DNA of 46,978 nucleotides. Origin: an uncultured Myxococcales bacterium. GTDB lineage: Bacteria; Myxococcota_A; Polyangia; Fen-1088. Positions 15,914-25,413 of the stretch are shown piece by piece (the first letter of the stretch is position 1; the number at the start of each line of letters is the position of its first letter). Below the pieces are notes generated by a model. It was not told the DNA's origin. It made no database searches and was given only the letters and a program-made list of their open reading frames with translations. The stretch lies in the NCBI GenBank assembly GCA_937889515.1, contig CALAOV010000113.1, positions 1 through 46,978 on the forward strand. Reading direction: 5' to 3'. The position numbers were made by a program, and so were the translations under genes.

Positions 15914-16071
15914 CCACCCGCCAACGTACGTCCGATGGAGGCTTGCTGTCGGGGAAATCGAAGAGGCCGGTTCCCCGACGACTGCACCCCGGAAACGTCG
16001 GAAAAACGACGGCCAGCGGCCGATCGGCCCGGATTTGCTGAGGACACGTCCTGGCCCGTTCGTTGCTCTCT

Positions 16072-16467
16072 ATGAGAGTCATGCTCAACAAGAACCTGCT
16101 TCTGGCTCTCGCCCTGGTCGGCTCGATGGGCGGATGTGCCACCGCCCTGCCTGCCCAACTTGCCGGCGCGCGGGATTCATATGCGGTGGCGAACGCCGGG
16201 CTTTCGGGCGAGGCGCCCTCGCCGGCGCTGTACGAGGCCAAGCAGGTATTGGAGCAGGCGAACAAGGAGTTCGCCGAGCACGGCGATACGGCGACTTGCC
16301 GCGACTACGCCTACATGGCTCAGAACAGGCTGGAGCTGGCCGCCGTGATGGTTCAGACCGAGCTGGACCGGCAGACGATTGTAGCCTCGATTAGAGCCAA
16401 CGCCGTGGCGGATGAAGCTCGACTCGAGACCGGGCGAGCTCAGGCTATCAGCCTGTCGCTCAGGTAA
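16072..16467 (+). CDS. DUF4398-like small lipoprotein
   Basis: The protein (131 residues from the ATG at 16072; another ATG at 16081 would also keep the signal) has a hydrophobic leader ending in a lipobox (SMGGC). It then forms a single long helical stretch with the DUF4398 pattern: ARDSYAVANAGLSGEAPSPAL, then YEAKQVLEQANKEFAEHGD and CRDYAYMAQNRLELA. The domain is often found on periplasmic lipoproteins next to OmpA-type proteins and is thought to be a helical hairpin. The C-terminus (ARLETGRAQAISLSLR) is short compared with relatives that continue into OmpA, so this may be the domain alone. It converges with another small lipoprotein gene. Confidence 0.75.
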   Translation: MRVMLNKNLLLALALVGSMGGCATALPAQLAGARDSYAVANAGLSGEAPSPALYEAKQVLEQANKEFAEHGDTATCRDYAYMAQNRLELAAVMVQTELDRQTIVASIRANAVADEARLETGRAQAISLSLR

Positions 16468-16532
16468 TCGGCGACGCGACGTCGCTGGGCAACTGCGGCA
16501 AAGAGGGGGGCGGTTCGTCGCCCGGGGCCGAG

Positions 16533-16748
16533 CTAGCGGGTCGCGCGTTCGCGGGCGAGCGAGCTCGCGGCGTCGGCGATGTCGTTGTTGTGGGAAGTGG
16601 CGAGGCGGGCGAACGTCTCGTCTTCAGCCTGGCGCTGGGCCAGCTCCATCTCGGTGTCATTGTGGGGAGCGCCGCTGCCTACCGTGGCGCAGCCGATCTG
16701 GAAAAGAGCGAATGAAGTGACCGCGAGCCGAATTACTTTCGAAAACAT
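16533..16748 (-). CDS. Small lipoprotein of unknown function
   Basis: The 71-residue frame is supported by a GGAGG site (16757-16761) eight bases before the ATG and by a typical lipoprotein leader: MFSKVIRLAVTSFALFQIGC with the lipobox Cys at position 20. The mature part (about 51 residues) is helical and polar: DTEMELAQRQAEDETFARL, then NNDIADAASSLARERATR. It has a coiled-coil look but no family I know. It faces an AT-rich upstream region shared with the NTF2-like gene at 17.0 kb and converges on the DUF4398 gene, leaving 65 bases between their stops. Confidence 0.75.
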   Translation of the reverse strand: MFSKVIRLAVTSFALFQIGCATVGSGAPHNDTEMELAQRQAEDETFARLATSHNNDIADAASSLARERATR

Positions 16749-16779
16749 CTTCGTAACCTCCGAGGCTAAGTTATCGGTA

Positions 16780-16868
16780 ATAGAGCTGTATACTTTAGGC
16801 CCCAGTGTCTAGGGATTTCTGGCTCCACCTGTGGATATAATTATTTAATTTTATTCATTATTATTACA
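16780..16868. promoter_or_regulatory. AT-rich island between divergent genes
   Basis: In an otherwise GC-rich contig, bases 16835-16868 are almost purely A/T, and TATAAT, a perfect sigma-70 -10 box, lies at 16836-16841 on the plus strand. No matching -35 is evident at 17 bases. The small lipoprotein lies to the left (minus) and the SgcJ-like gene 176 bases to the right (plus), so the island may hold both promoters. A GGGG/CCCC hairpin follows at about 16870-16885. The 295-base gap holds nothing else recognisable. Confidence 0.35.
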
Positions 16869-17043
16869 TGGGGTTCAGAAGCCCCGGTGGTGTGATTGTC
16901 AGCACGTAGCATTTTTCCATCATCGCGGGTGACTCCTGGAAGGTGCCACCCGAAATCTGATCCGCTCGGCTCAGAAAAGCGTATTGACGGTGGTCACATT
17001 CCAGTACTTCCCCACCAACGCCCCACCACGAAAGAAGAGCCGC

Positions 17044-17580
17044 ATGATCAAGCCCCTGAGAACCATGATAGCCGGACTGATTCTCGCCACCTTCGCCACG
17101 CTCGCCTTCGCGACGCCGGCGCGCGCGGCCTCCAAGGACGAGGACGCGGTCAAGGCGCGCGTCGCCGAGTTCATCGCGGCCTTCAGCAAGGGCGACGCCA
17201 AGGCAGCCGCGTCGTTCTTCACCGAGGATGCGACGCTGGTGAACCCGGCCGGTGTCACCGGTAAGGGGCAGGCCGAGATCGAGAAGGTCATCGCCGGCGA
17301 CCTGGCCTCGATCCTGAAGGACACCAAGATGGAGATGAAGGTGGTCGAGTTCCGCGCCGCCGGAAAGGACGCTGCCTGGGTCGAGCTCGAGCACACGGTC
17401 ACTGGTGCCAAGGGACCCGACGGCAAGCCGATGCCGACGCTGACCTTCCACGTTCCGGCCTTGATGGTGAAGAAGGGGAAGATCTGGTCGACCGCCGAGG
17501 CGCGACCGTACGCCTACCTGCCGCCGATGCCCGCGCCGAAGGCTCCCGCGCCGGCACCCGCCGCGCCTGCCAAGAAGTAG
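17044..17580 (+). CDS. SgcJ/EcaC-type NTF2-fold protein, secreted
   Basis: The ATG at 17044 gives 178 residues with a clean Sec signal (MIKPLRTMIAGLILATFATL, cleaved after ATPARA). The mature domain has the SnoaL/NTF2 cone-fold pattern: VKARVAEFIAAFSKGDAKAAASFFTEDATLVNP near the start, a strand VVEFRAAGKDAAWVELEH, and FHVPALMVKKGKIW near the end. Members of the SgcJ/EcaC group bind small molecules; few have proven activity. The protein ends in a Pro/Ala/Lys tail (APAPAPAAPAKK). A 10-bp-stem terminator follows, so it seems to be transcribed alone. Confidence 0.85.
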   Translation: MIKPLRTMIAGLILATFATLAFATPARAASKDEDAVKARVAEFIAAFSKGDAKAAASFFTEDATLVNPAGVTGKGQAEIEKVIAGDLASILKDTKMEMKVVEFRAAGKDAAWVELEHTVTGAKGPDGKPMPTLTFHVPALMVKKGKIWSTAEARPYAYLPPMPAPKAPAPAPAAPAKK

Positions 17581-17603
17581 CGGCGCGAACGTCATTCGAC
17601 GAT

Positions 17604-17634
17604 CGACGACCGCGCTGTCCGGCGGTCGTCGTTT
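17604..17634 (+). terminator. Hairpin terminator after the SgcJ-like gene
   Basis: CGACGACCGC at 17604-17613 pairs perfectly over ten bases with GCGGTCGTCG at 17622-17631 around an eight-base loop, and a short T-run follows. It lies 23 bases after the stop codon. The T-run is only three bases, so its efficiency is uncertain. Confidence 0.65.
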
Positions 17635-17706
17635 CCGAACGATCTCGAGATCCGAAACTGCGGCTGGTCCGTATCTCCGGTCAACACCCTAAAAAGGAGA
17701 CACACC

Positions 17707-18114
17707 ATGTCGGCAGAAGCGAACATCACGCTCGTCCAGAAGATCTACGCGGCCTTCGGCAAGGGAGACGTCCCGACCATGCTGGAGCACATGTCGGACG
17801 ACATCGATTGGGGCATCGAATCGCACGAAGCGCCCGAGGTTCCCTGGCACGGCACCGGAACCGGCAAGAAATTCGTGGCGAAGTTCTTCGAGACGCTCGG
17901 CCGGGAATGTCTCTTCCCGCGCTTCGAGCCGAGCGGCTTCCTGGCCTCGGACACCGGCGTGGCCTGTCTGGTGACCTTCGAGGTGGTGGTGAAGAAGAAC
18001 GGCCGCAAGGCGGTCGAGAACGCGATTCACCACTTCACCTTCAAGAACGGCCGCGTCACGAAATGGCGGGGATGGGAAGACACCGCCTACACCAAGGCCA
18101 CCTGGAACGGCTGA
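17707..18114 (+). CDS. SnoaL/NTF2-like protein
   Basis: A strong AGGAG site lies eight bases before the ATG. The 135-residue protein shows the SnoaL-like fold: an N-terminal helix (NITLVQKIYAAFGKGDVPTM), LEHMSDDIDWGI, then GTGKKFVAKFFETL, a strand VVVKKNGRKAVENAIHHFTF, and KNGRVTKWRGWEDT at the end. There is no signal peptide, unlike the NTF2-like neighbour, so this copy is cytosolic. Members in this size class act as polyketide cyclases, isomerases or epoxide hydrolases, but most are uncharacterised and no catalytic set is diagnostic here. Its own terminator-bounded unit suggests separate control from the preceding gene. Confidence 0.85.
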   Translation: MSAEANITLVQKIYAAFGKGDVPTMLEHMSDDIDWGIESHEAPEVPWHGTGTGKKFVAKFFETLGRECLFPRFEPSGFLASDTGVACLVTFEVVVKKNGRKAVENAIHHFTFKNGRVTKWRGWEDTAYTKATWNG

Positions 18115-18183
18115 GGGAGATCCGATCCGGCCTCTGGGGCGTATCCTGAGTGCAGCGCGAGATTGCTGTGATCAGGAGACATC

Positions 18184-18750
18184 ATGTTAATCGCACCTCA
18201 GACGGGCGCACCTCAGATGGGCTTTGCCACCTCCGCGCCGGCCGGCGCCGTCCCGCTGTCCACGCAACCCGCATCGCTCGATGATTTCGCGGCGCTGAAA
18301 CCCGCCGCGCTGGCGGCGCTGTACAGCGGGGCGCGCACCCCCGTCCTCCGCGACATGGACGGTCCCCTGGTCGGCCGCATGCTGGCGATCACCGTGTTGC
18401 CGCGCTGGATGTTCGCCTTTCTGCGCTGGTTCGCCGGCTGGCGCAGCTTCCCCTGGCGCGGGAAGACCTTCAAGGCCGGCGACGGCGGTCGGGGGGAGGG
18501 GATTAACCGGGTCTTCGGCGACGAGAATCCGCGCCGGTGGTTCCGATTCGACACCTTCGTGGCGCCGTCCCGCGCGGGTGCCTTCGATGCGGTTCAGCTC
18601 GACTACGACAACCCCGGCAACCCGGGCTTCATCCGGGCGATCAAGGACGAGGTGCGGGAGGTCGCCCCGGGGCTGTACCTCGGGCTCGCCTATTTGATGT
18701 GGCGCGGCCGTCCCCGGCTGATGCTCTACTTCGGTCTACAGAAGCGATGA
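18184..18750 (+). CDS. Conserved hypothetical protein
   Basis: The 188-residue frame has an AGGAG site six bases before its ATG. Recognisable segments are DDFAALKPAALAALYSG, then FPWRGKTFKAG, GINRVFGDENPRRWFRFDTF, a strand VQLDYDNPGNPGFIRAI and the ending VAPGLYLGLAYLMW with LMLYFGLQKR. I cannot assign a named family. The last part suggests a conserved beta-rich domain, possibly ligand-binding. There is one weakly hydrophobic stretch (LAITVLPRWMFAFLRWFAG) that may lie at a membrane. The stop overlaps the start of the membrane-protein gene downstream (ATGA), so the two are translationally coupled. Confidence 0.7.
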   Translation: MLIAPQTGAPQMGFATSAPAGAVPLSTQPASLDDFAALKPAALAALYSGARTPVLRDMDGPLVGRMLAITVLPRWMFAFLRWFAGWRSFPWRGKTFKAGDGGRGEGINRVFGDENPRRWFRFDTFVAPSRAGAFDAVQLDYDNPGNPGFIRAIKDEVREVAPGLYLGLAYLMWRGRPRLMLYFGLQKR

Positions 18751-19151
18751 CCGCGTCTCGGGCGGGCGTGGCGCCGGTCGACTGGGGGCGCCGAAACCTG
18801 CGCTTGCTGGCGGTGTTCGGTCCGGTGCTGATCGCGACCGGCGTGGCGGGGTTGACGCTGCCACCGGGCCTGTCTCTGATGAGCGGCGCGGCCCCTTACG
18901 ACATCTTCCACATCATTTTCGGCACGCTCGGCCTGGCCATCGTGCTGGCGCGGTCCGCTCGGTTCGCGGGCCTGTTCAATCTGGGCTTTGGCGCGGTGGA
19001 CCTCTATCAGGCGGTGGCGGGGGCGGTCGGATTTTTTCCGGCCGGACCGTTCGGGCTACGACCGGCCGATCACGTGGTGCACATCGTGCTGGGCCTCTTG
19101 CTGGTGGTCTTCGGCCTTCACCGTTCAGACAAAGTCGATGCCGCTGTGTAG
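18747..19151 (+). CDS. Small four-helix membrane protein (DUF4383-like)
   Basis: Translation starts at the ATG at 18747, which overlaps the upstream stop as ATGA, giving 134 residues. The protein has four hydrophobic helices (RLLAVFGPVLIATGVAGLTL, then YDIFHIIFGTLGLAIVLA, a third with FAGLFNLGFGAVDLYQAV and a last one HVVHIVLGLLLVVFGLH), and His residues recur at helix starts. This pattern resembles small DUF4383-type proteins of unknown role; I hold that only loosely. The gene ends 27 bases inside the convergent ChrR-like gene. Confidence 0.7.
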   Translation: MTASRAGVAPVDWGRRNLRLLAVFGPVLIATGVAGLTLPPGLSLMSGAAPYDIFHIIFGTLGLAIVLARSARFAGLFNLGFGAVDLYQAVAGAVGFFPAGPFGLRPADHVVHIVLGLLLVVFGLHRSDKVDAAV

Positions 19152-19760
19152 CGAGGCGAGGATCAGATCCCGGCCCGGGCCCGCGGTGTAGTCGTGCTCG
19201 CTGCCGGTGGCCGATTCGACGACGCGGCCGGCGCTGTGGGCTCGTCCCCGGTCGAGCAGGGTGCCCTCGAGCACCAGGGTCACCTCGGGACCGCGGTGGC
19301 GGTGGCGCGGGAAGGTGGCGGCGGGGCGGAGCCGGACGATGCCCGCCTCGAGCTGCCCCACGGCCGCACCGGGCGCGAAGTGGAAGTAGCGCACGCCCGG
19401 GGCGGCTTCGATCCAGTCGGCGGCGCCGTCGACCTTGGCCAGCAGGTCGGCGGCGGTCTGCGCGCCGAGATCGAAGAGGCGGCGCAGGAGGGGGACGAAG
19501 GGGCCGAACCGCCCGCTGCCCGCGATCGTCTGCAAGAGACGCCGGCGGAGCTCGGGTGAGGCCGTCGATTCCACGACCTGCTGTTCGGCCCAGGCGGCCA
19601 GCGCTTGCCGGGTGAGCGCCAGGTCCCGCGCGATCGCCGATGGGTCACCGGCGCCGGTCCTGCCGAGCTCCCGCTTGGCCTCCACCTCGGCCCGATCGGT
19701 CTCGGATAGAGTCTCCAGCAGGGTTTCGACGTCGAGATCGGAGGGTCCGGTGTTCTTCAT
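19125..19760 (-). CDS. ChrR-like cupin anti-sigma factor
   Basis: The 211-residue protein starts at 19760, overlapping the upstream sigma-factor stop by four bases, so the two are co-translated. The C-terminal half (from about 125 to 211) is a ChrR-type cupin with metal-ligand candidates His153, His155 and Glu159 (PRHRHRGPEVTLVLEG) and a distal His189. The N-terminal helical part should hold the sigma factor. Classical ChrR carries a zinc site (HxxxCxxC) in this part; here the whole protein has no cysteine, so it is either a zinc-free variant or works through the cupin metal only. In the known system, singlet oxygen or peroxides release the sigma factor. It converges with the membrane-protein gene. 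Confidence 0.82.
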   Translation of the reverse strand: MKNTGPSDLDVETLLETLSETDRAEVEAKRELGRTGAGDPSAIARDLALTRQALAAWAEQQVVESTASPELRRRLLQTIAGSGRFGPFVPLLRRLFDLGAQTAADLLAKVDGAADWIEAAPGVRYFHFAPGAAVGQLEAGIVRLRPAATFPRHRHRGPEVTLVLEGTLLDRGRAHSAGRVVESATGSEHDYTAGPGRDLILASLHSGIDFV

Positions 19761-20353
19761 GTCTGGGTATCCCGTGCCTGAACCAGCGCGTCGCGGAGGG
19801 TTCCGAGCGCCCGGGCCATCCGGGACTTGACGGTCCCGACCGCGAGATCGAGACGGGCGGCGATCTCACGCGAGGAGAGCCCTTCGAAGTAGGCGAGATC
19901 GAGCACCGTCTGCAGCTCTGCGGGCAGTCCGCGGGCCAGGCGACGAACGCGTGCGCCGTCGAGATCGGTGGCCGAGCGTGGGGCGGTTGCGGGGTCGCCG
20001 GATTCGGCGATCACGCGCTCGGCCACCCGCGCGTCGCGGGTGCTCCGGCCCAGGCGATCCAGCGCGCGGCAGCGGGTTCTCACGATCAGCCAGGCCCGGA
20101 CGGCGCCGCGCGCCGGGGAGTACTCGGTCGCATGGTGCCAGGTCTCCAGGAACACGTCGTGGAGCAGATCCTCGGCGGCGGCCTGGCTGCCGAGCATCCG
20201 CTTGCCGAGCCCGAGCAGCATCGGGGCGTGCAGGTCGTACAGAGCGCCCAGCGCCTCTCGGTCGCCGGTCGCCACCGCCGCTACCAGCGCCGCATCGTCG
20301 CAGTCGCCGATGACGCTCTTGGATCGCCGGCTGCCGGGCTGCTTGTCCAACAT
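19757..20353 (-). CDS. ECF (extracytoplasmic function) sigma factor
   Basis: From the ATG at 20353 (a farther ATG lies at 20398; neither has a clear ribosome site) the 198-residue protein shows region 2 (DREALGALYDLHAPMLL, then AEDLLHDVFLETWHHA with the -10 recognition helix) and region 4 with a helix-turn-helix at the C-terminus (PAELQTVLDLAYFEGLSSR, then AARLDLAVGTVKSRMARALG). The adjacent, translationally coupled ChrR-like gene is expected to restrain it. By family analogy it answers oxidative or photo-oxidative stress. No target promoter in the window could be matched with confidence. Confidence 0.88.
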   Translation of the reverse strand: MLDKQPGSRRSKSVIGDCDDAALVAAVATGDREALGALYDLHAPMLLGLGKRMLGSQAAAEDLLHDVFLETWHHATEYSPARGAVRAWLIVRTRCRALDRLGRSTRDARVAERVIAESGDPATAPRSATDLDGARVRRLARGLPAELQTVLDLAYFEGLSSREIAARLDLAVGTVKSRMARALGTLRDALVQARDTQT

Positions 20354-20446
20354 CCAGGAAAAAGCTACCAGCCGAGCGGGTGAGGCCACAAGCAGCATGT
20401 CGTCTAGCAGTACGGGCCGCGTGGACGACCGGATCGCGGGCGTCGC

Positions 20447-21861
<1,415 letters not shown>

Positions 21862-21865
<4 letters not shown>

Positions 21866-23451
21866 GCGCGGCCCCCCGCCGTGCGCAGCCGGTGCTCACC
21901 GGTGGCGGTTGCCGGGGCGGGCGAGGCCGTCGGCGGGCCCTGGCTCGGGAGGCGGACGAAGAACTTCGAGCCCTCACCGGGCGTGCTCTCCACCGAGATC
22001 GCGCCGCCCAGCGCGGCGGTCAATTGCCGGCAGATCGCCAGGCCGAGGCCGGTCCCCTTGCCACGTCCCTTGGTGGTGTAAAACGGCTCGAAGATCCGGC
22101 GCACGTCGTCGGGCGCGATGCCGTGGCCGGTGTCGCTGACGGTGATGAGCACGTCGTCGCCGATCGGGCGCGCCGCGACGTCGATGCGGCCATTCTTGTC
22201 GACGGCATCGAGGGCGTTCGACACCAGGTTGACCACGATCTGGCGCAGCAGGCCCGGGTCGGTCACGAGGTCGCCCAGCGCCGGATCGACCGCCCAGGTG
22301 ACGGCCGCGCGCTTGCCCGGCGCCACGCCCTGAACCAGCTCGACCGCCTCCTCGAGGAGCTTGGGCAGCGCGGTGAGCTCGCGCTCCGGCTCGAGGGGCC
22401 GCGTCGAGTCCAGGTAGTCGCGCACGATCTTGCTGATGCGTTCGATCTCGCGGGCCGAGACGTCCAGCCGCTCGCGGAGCGCCGGCGGCAGATCGCGCTC
22501 CCGAAGCGCCAGCTGGACGTGCCCCGAGACCGAAGAGAGCGGCGTGCCGATCTCGTGCGCGAGCTGCGCGGCCAGCTGGCCGAGGGTCGCCAGGCGCACC
22601 TTCGACGCGTTGTCGAGCCGCATGTCGTTGAGCAGGCGGTTGAGCTGCGCCAGCGCGATATTCTTCTCGGACAGATCGTGGGTGGCCTTCTCGATCTCGG
22701 CGGCCAGACGCTGGTTGAAGGCGCGGATCTGAGCGTCGGCTTGCGAGAGGCGCTCCAGCATGCGGTTGAATCCCTGCGACAGGCGCCCCACGTCGTCGAG
22801 GGTGTCGACGGGGATCCGGCGCGAGAGATCTCCCCCCTCGACGTCGCGCATGGCGGCCGCCAGCAGCTCGAACGGCTTGCCGATCACGCGCTGGGTGATG
22901 AGGCCGGAAACCAGGGTCAAGACGATCACGAACACCACCGCGAAGACGACGGAGATCTGTTCTTCGGTTTTTAGCATCGATTCCACCGGACCGAGCGTCC
23001 AGCGCATGTCCAGCGTCGCCTTCCAGGGCCCCTGCAGATCGACCGCCAGCTCGATCGGCTCTTCGACCGACTCGCCGACCGGTTGCTGCCGGGTGAATCC
23101 CAGCGGCTGCCGGACGTAGGGGGCAAAGCGGGTGATCTCGGGGCGATCCCCGCGCGGGGCCGCGATGCGGCTCGAGGGGCTGGTCGACTCCCGGTAGACG
23201 TAGAGATCGAGGCGCACGATGCGGGTGTGGCGGTTCAAATAGCCGAGCAGCTTCTCTTCCAGATCGCGGTCGTCCGCGTCCGGGGGCACGCTCTTCAGGT
23301 CCTCGACGATGTCGTGCGCCAGCTCCTCGGCGCTGGCCTGAGCGTCCTTGATGATCCGGTCGCGCGTGAGGAACATGCGCCCCCACGAGGCCACGCCGAC
23401 CGTGACCGCCACGCTGACGGCGATGAGCCAGATCTTGGTCCGGATGGTCAC
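21862..23451 (-). CDS. Membrane histidine kinase partner of the NtrC-type regulator
   Basis: The 529-residue kinase has two membrane segments (about residues 7-23 and 166-187) framing a sensor domain in the periplasm (about 24-165). A HAMP linker (188-240) and a coiled stretch follow, then the phosphotransfer helix with His299 (AAQLAHEIGTPLSSV). The ATPase domain has the N-box VVNLVSNALDAV, G1 SDTGHGI, F-box IFEPFYTTK and G2 GTGLGLAI. The layout is like ZraS/AtoS-type kinases that feed NtrC-family regulators. It ends by overlapping the regulator gene, so both are one transcript. The signal is unknown. Confidence 0.95.
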
Positions 23452-23530
23452 GCGGTCGCTAATTTACCGCGGTTCCCCGCCCGAGACGGGATCGATGCAC
23501 GACCGCCCGGCTTTCCGCTAGATTGACGGC

Positions 23531-24211
23531 GTGAGCTCGACGAACCCCCCAGCGGATCCGCCCGACGCGTTCCTGTTCGACCTCGACGGGACGCTGGTCG
23601 ATAGCGAGCGGGAGAACGTGGAGTCGGTGGTGCTGGCGGTGCGGCGCTACGGCGCGGAGCTGTCCGCCGAGGAGCGCGGCTTCGTCATTGGCCACTCCTG
23701 GAACGAGATCTACGCGCTCATCGCGGGCAACCACGGCCTGACCGCCTCCATGCGCGAGGTGATCGACGCGGCCGTCGACGAGAAGCAGGCGCTCATCGCC
23801 AAGGGCGGGCATCGGGCCCTGCCGGGCGCGGTCGCCACGGTGAGACGCCTGGCGCGCCGATCGAAGATGGCGGTGGTCTCGGGCGCGAGCCGCCGGGAGG
23901 TGTTCGATGCGCTCGCCGGCATCGGCCTTTCGGCGGAGTTCCCGCTGGTCGTGGCGGCGGAGGACTACACGCACGGCAAGCCCTCACCCGAGCCCTATGC
24001 GCAGGCGCTGACCCGCCTCGGGGCCGACCCGGCGCGGTCAATCGCCATCGAGGACGCGACGCCCGGGATCCTGTCGGCGCGCGGGGCCGGCATGCGGGTC
24101 ATCGGGGTGCGCGCCGGCAACTTCGCCGGCTACGATCTATCGCCCGCGGACGTCGTGGTCGAGACCCTCGAAGAGGTGACCGACGAGCTGTGCGCAGGCC
24201 TCGTCGCATGA
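23531..24211 (+). CDS. HAD-superfamily hydrolase (beta-phosphoglucomutase-like)
   Basis: The start is the GTG at 23531; the product has 226 residues. The HAD motifs are in order: DLDGTLVDSE at about residues 17-26 with the nucleophile and acid/base Asp pair, the Ser of VVSGASRR, Lys of HGKPSPEPY, and the acidic motif IEDATPG. A helical cap (about 30-95) places it in subfamily IA, which includes phosphatases and phosphomutases for sugar phosphates. The substrate cannot be read from the sequence. Its stop overlaps the ATG of the flavin-reductase gene (ATGA), implying coupled translation. Confidence 0.9.
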   Translation: MSSTNPPADPPDAFLFDLDGTLVDSERENVESVVLAVRRYGAELSAEERGFVIGHSWNEIYALIAGNHGLTASMREVIDAAVDEKQALIAKGGHRALPGAVATVRRLARRSKMAVVSGASRREVFDALAGIGLSAEFPLVVAAEDYTHGKPSPEPYAQALTRLGADPARSIAIEDATPGILSARGAGMRVIGVRAGNFAGYDLSPADVVVETLEEVTDELCAGLVA

Positions 24212-24807
24212 AGGTCGATCCCGTCGCCATATCCTCGGATGCCGCCTACTACTGGGTGATCGCTGCCATCGCGCCGCGGCCCATCGCCTGGACCTCGACG
24301 CTCAACGAGGACGGAAGCGCGAACCTGGCGCCGTTTTCATTCTTCACCGGCGTCACTTCGGATCCACCCACCTGCCTCATCTGTGTCTCTCGCCATGGCG
24401 GGACGCGGAAAAAGGACACCTGGGTGAACATCGAACGAACGGGCGAATTCGTCATCCACGTCGTGACCGACGCGCTGGCTCCGCAGATGAACGCCACCTC
24501 GCGGGCGTTCCCGTACGGCGTCGACGAGCTGGTCGAGGCGGGGCTCACCAAGATCCCCTCGGACTTCGTGGCACCGCCGCGGGTTGCCGAGGCGCCGATC
24601 GCCATGGAATGCCGTCTGGATCGCATCGTCGAGGTCGGCCGCTCCGGCACGGCCATCATCATCGGCGAGATTCTGCTCTGGCACGTGCGCGACGATCTGC
24701 TGGTCGAGGGGCGCATCGACGCGGGCCGGCTGGACGCCATCGGGCGCCTGAGCGGCGCCGGCTACGCGCGCACGCGCGATCGCTTCGACATGCCGCGCCC
24801 GAAGTGA
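24208..24807 (+). CDS. Flavin reductase-like FMN-binding split-barrel protein
   Basis: The ATG at 24208, overlapping the upstream stop, gives 199 residues. The flavin reductase domain is seen in APRPIAWTSTLNEDGSANLAPF near the start (the FMN phosphate and isoalloxazine segment), SFFTGVTSDPPTCLICVSRH, then DTWVNIERTGEFVIH and IAMECRLDRIVEVG near the end. Proteins of this group bind FMN and reduce flavin or act as partner reductases for monooxygenases; others are flavoproteins of unknown role. No monooxygenase lies beside it. The HAD phosphatase upstream could in principle supply dephosphorylated substrates, but this link is speculation. Confidence 0.88.
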   Translation: MKVDPVAISSDAAYYWVIAAIAPRPIAWTSTLNEDGSANLAPFSFFTGVTSDPPTCLICVSRHGGTRKKDTWVNIERTGEFVIHVVTDALAPQMNATSRAFPYGVDELVEAGLTKIPSDFVAPPRVAEAPIAMECRLDRIVEVGRSGTAIIIGEILLWHVRDDLLVEGRIDAGRLDAIGRLSGAGYARTRDRFDMPRPK

Positions 24808-24859
24808 CGGCCGGACTCACCCGGCGCGCACTCGGGGGCGCACCGGCGTGGGCTTCTGC

Positions 24860-25282
24860 TCAGGCGCAGACCCGCCGCAGAACCGCCTCGAGCTCGGCCA
24901 GATCGACGGGCTTGGTGAGGTGCGCGTCGAAGCCCGCCGCCGCCGTCCGCTGCCGGTCCTCGGCCTGGCCGTAACCGGTCAGCGCCACCAGCGAGATGCT
25001 GCCGCCCAGCACGGCGCGCACGCGGCGCGCCACCTCGAAGCCGTCCATCAACGGCAGCCCGATGTCGACGATCGCGATCTGGGGCCTCAGGCTCAACGCC
25101 TGGGTCACCGCCTCCGGGCCAGTCGCGGCGACATCGACCTCGAAACCGTCCATCTCCAGCAGGTCTTGCAGCATTGCCCGGTTGTCCTCGCTGTCCTCGA
25201 CCACCAGCACATGCCGGCGCGACCCCTCGACCGGCGCCGGCGCGCGCTCATCGGCGAGCATGGAGTGTCGGGATGAATTCAT
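24860..25282 (-). CDS. Stand-alone receiver protein (CheY-like)
   Basis: The 140-residue protein is one receiver domain with a short N-terminal extension. The acidic pocket is ED at 29-30, phospho-acceptor Asp73 lies in AIVDIGLPLMDG, Thr102 in ALTGYGQ, and Lys124 in LTKPVDL. The family pattern with DIGLPLMDGFEVAR is that of receivers usually fused to the end of hybrid kinases; here it stands alone, convergent with the flavin reductase gene and divergent from HMG-CoA lyase. It probably passes a phosphoryl group between kinases, for example to the REC-kinase at 15 kb, but that partnership is only a guess. Confidence 0.9.
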   Translation of the reverse strand: MNSSRHSMLADERAPAPVEGSRRHVLVVEDSEDNRAMLQDLLEMDGFEVDVAATGPEAVTQALSLRPQIAIVDIGLPLMDGFEVARRVRAVLGGSISLVALTGYGQAEDRQRTAAAGFDAHLTKPVDLAELEAVLRRVCA

Positions 25283-25413
25283 GGATCGACTCTCTATCTA
25301 TGTAGCCCAACCGGGACTCCGCAAGGCCCCCTCGTTCGATTTCGCCACCGATTCATGCGCGTCTCGAGCGCAGCGACGGCCAACGGTCGACCGGCCGAAG
25401 CCGCCTGACGCGC

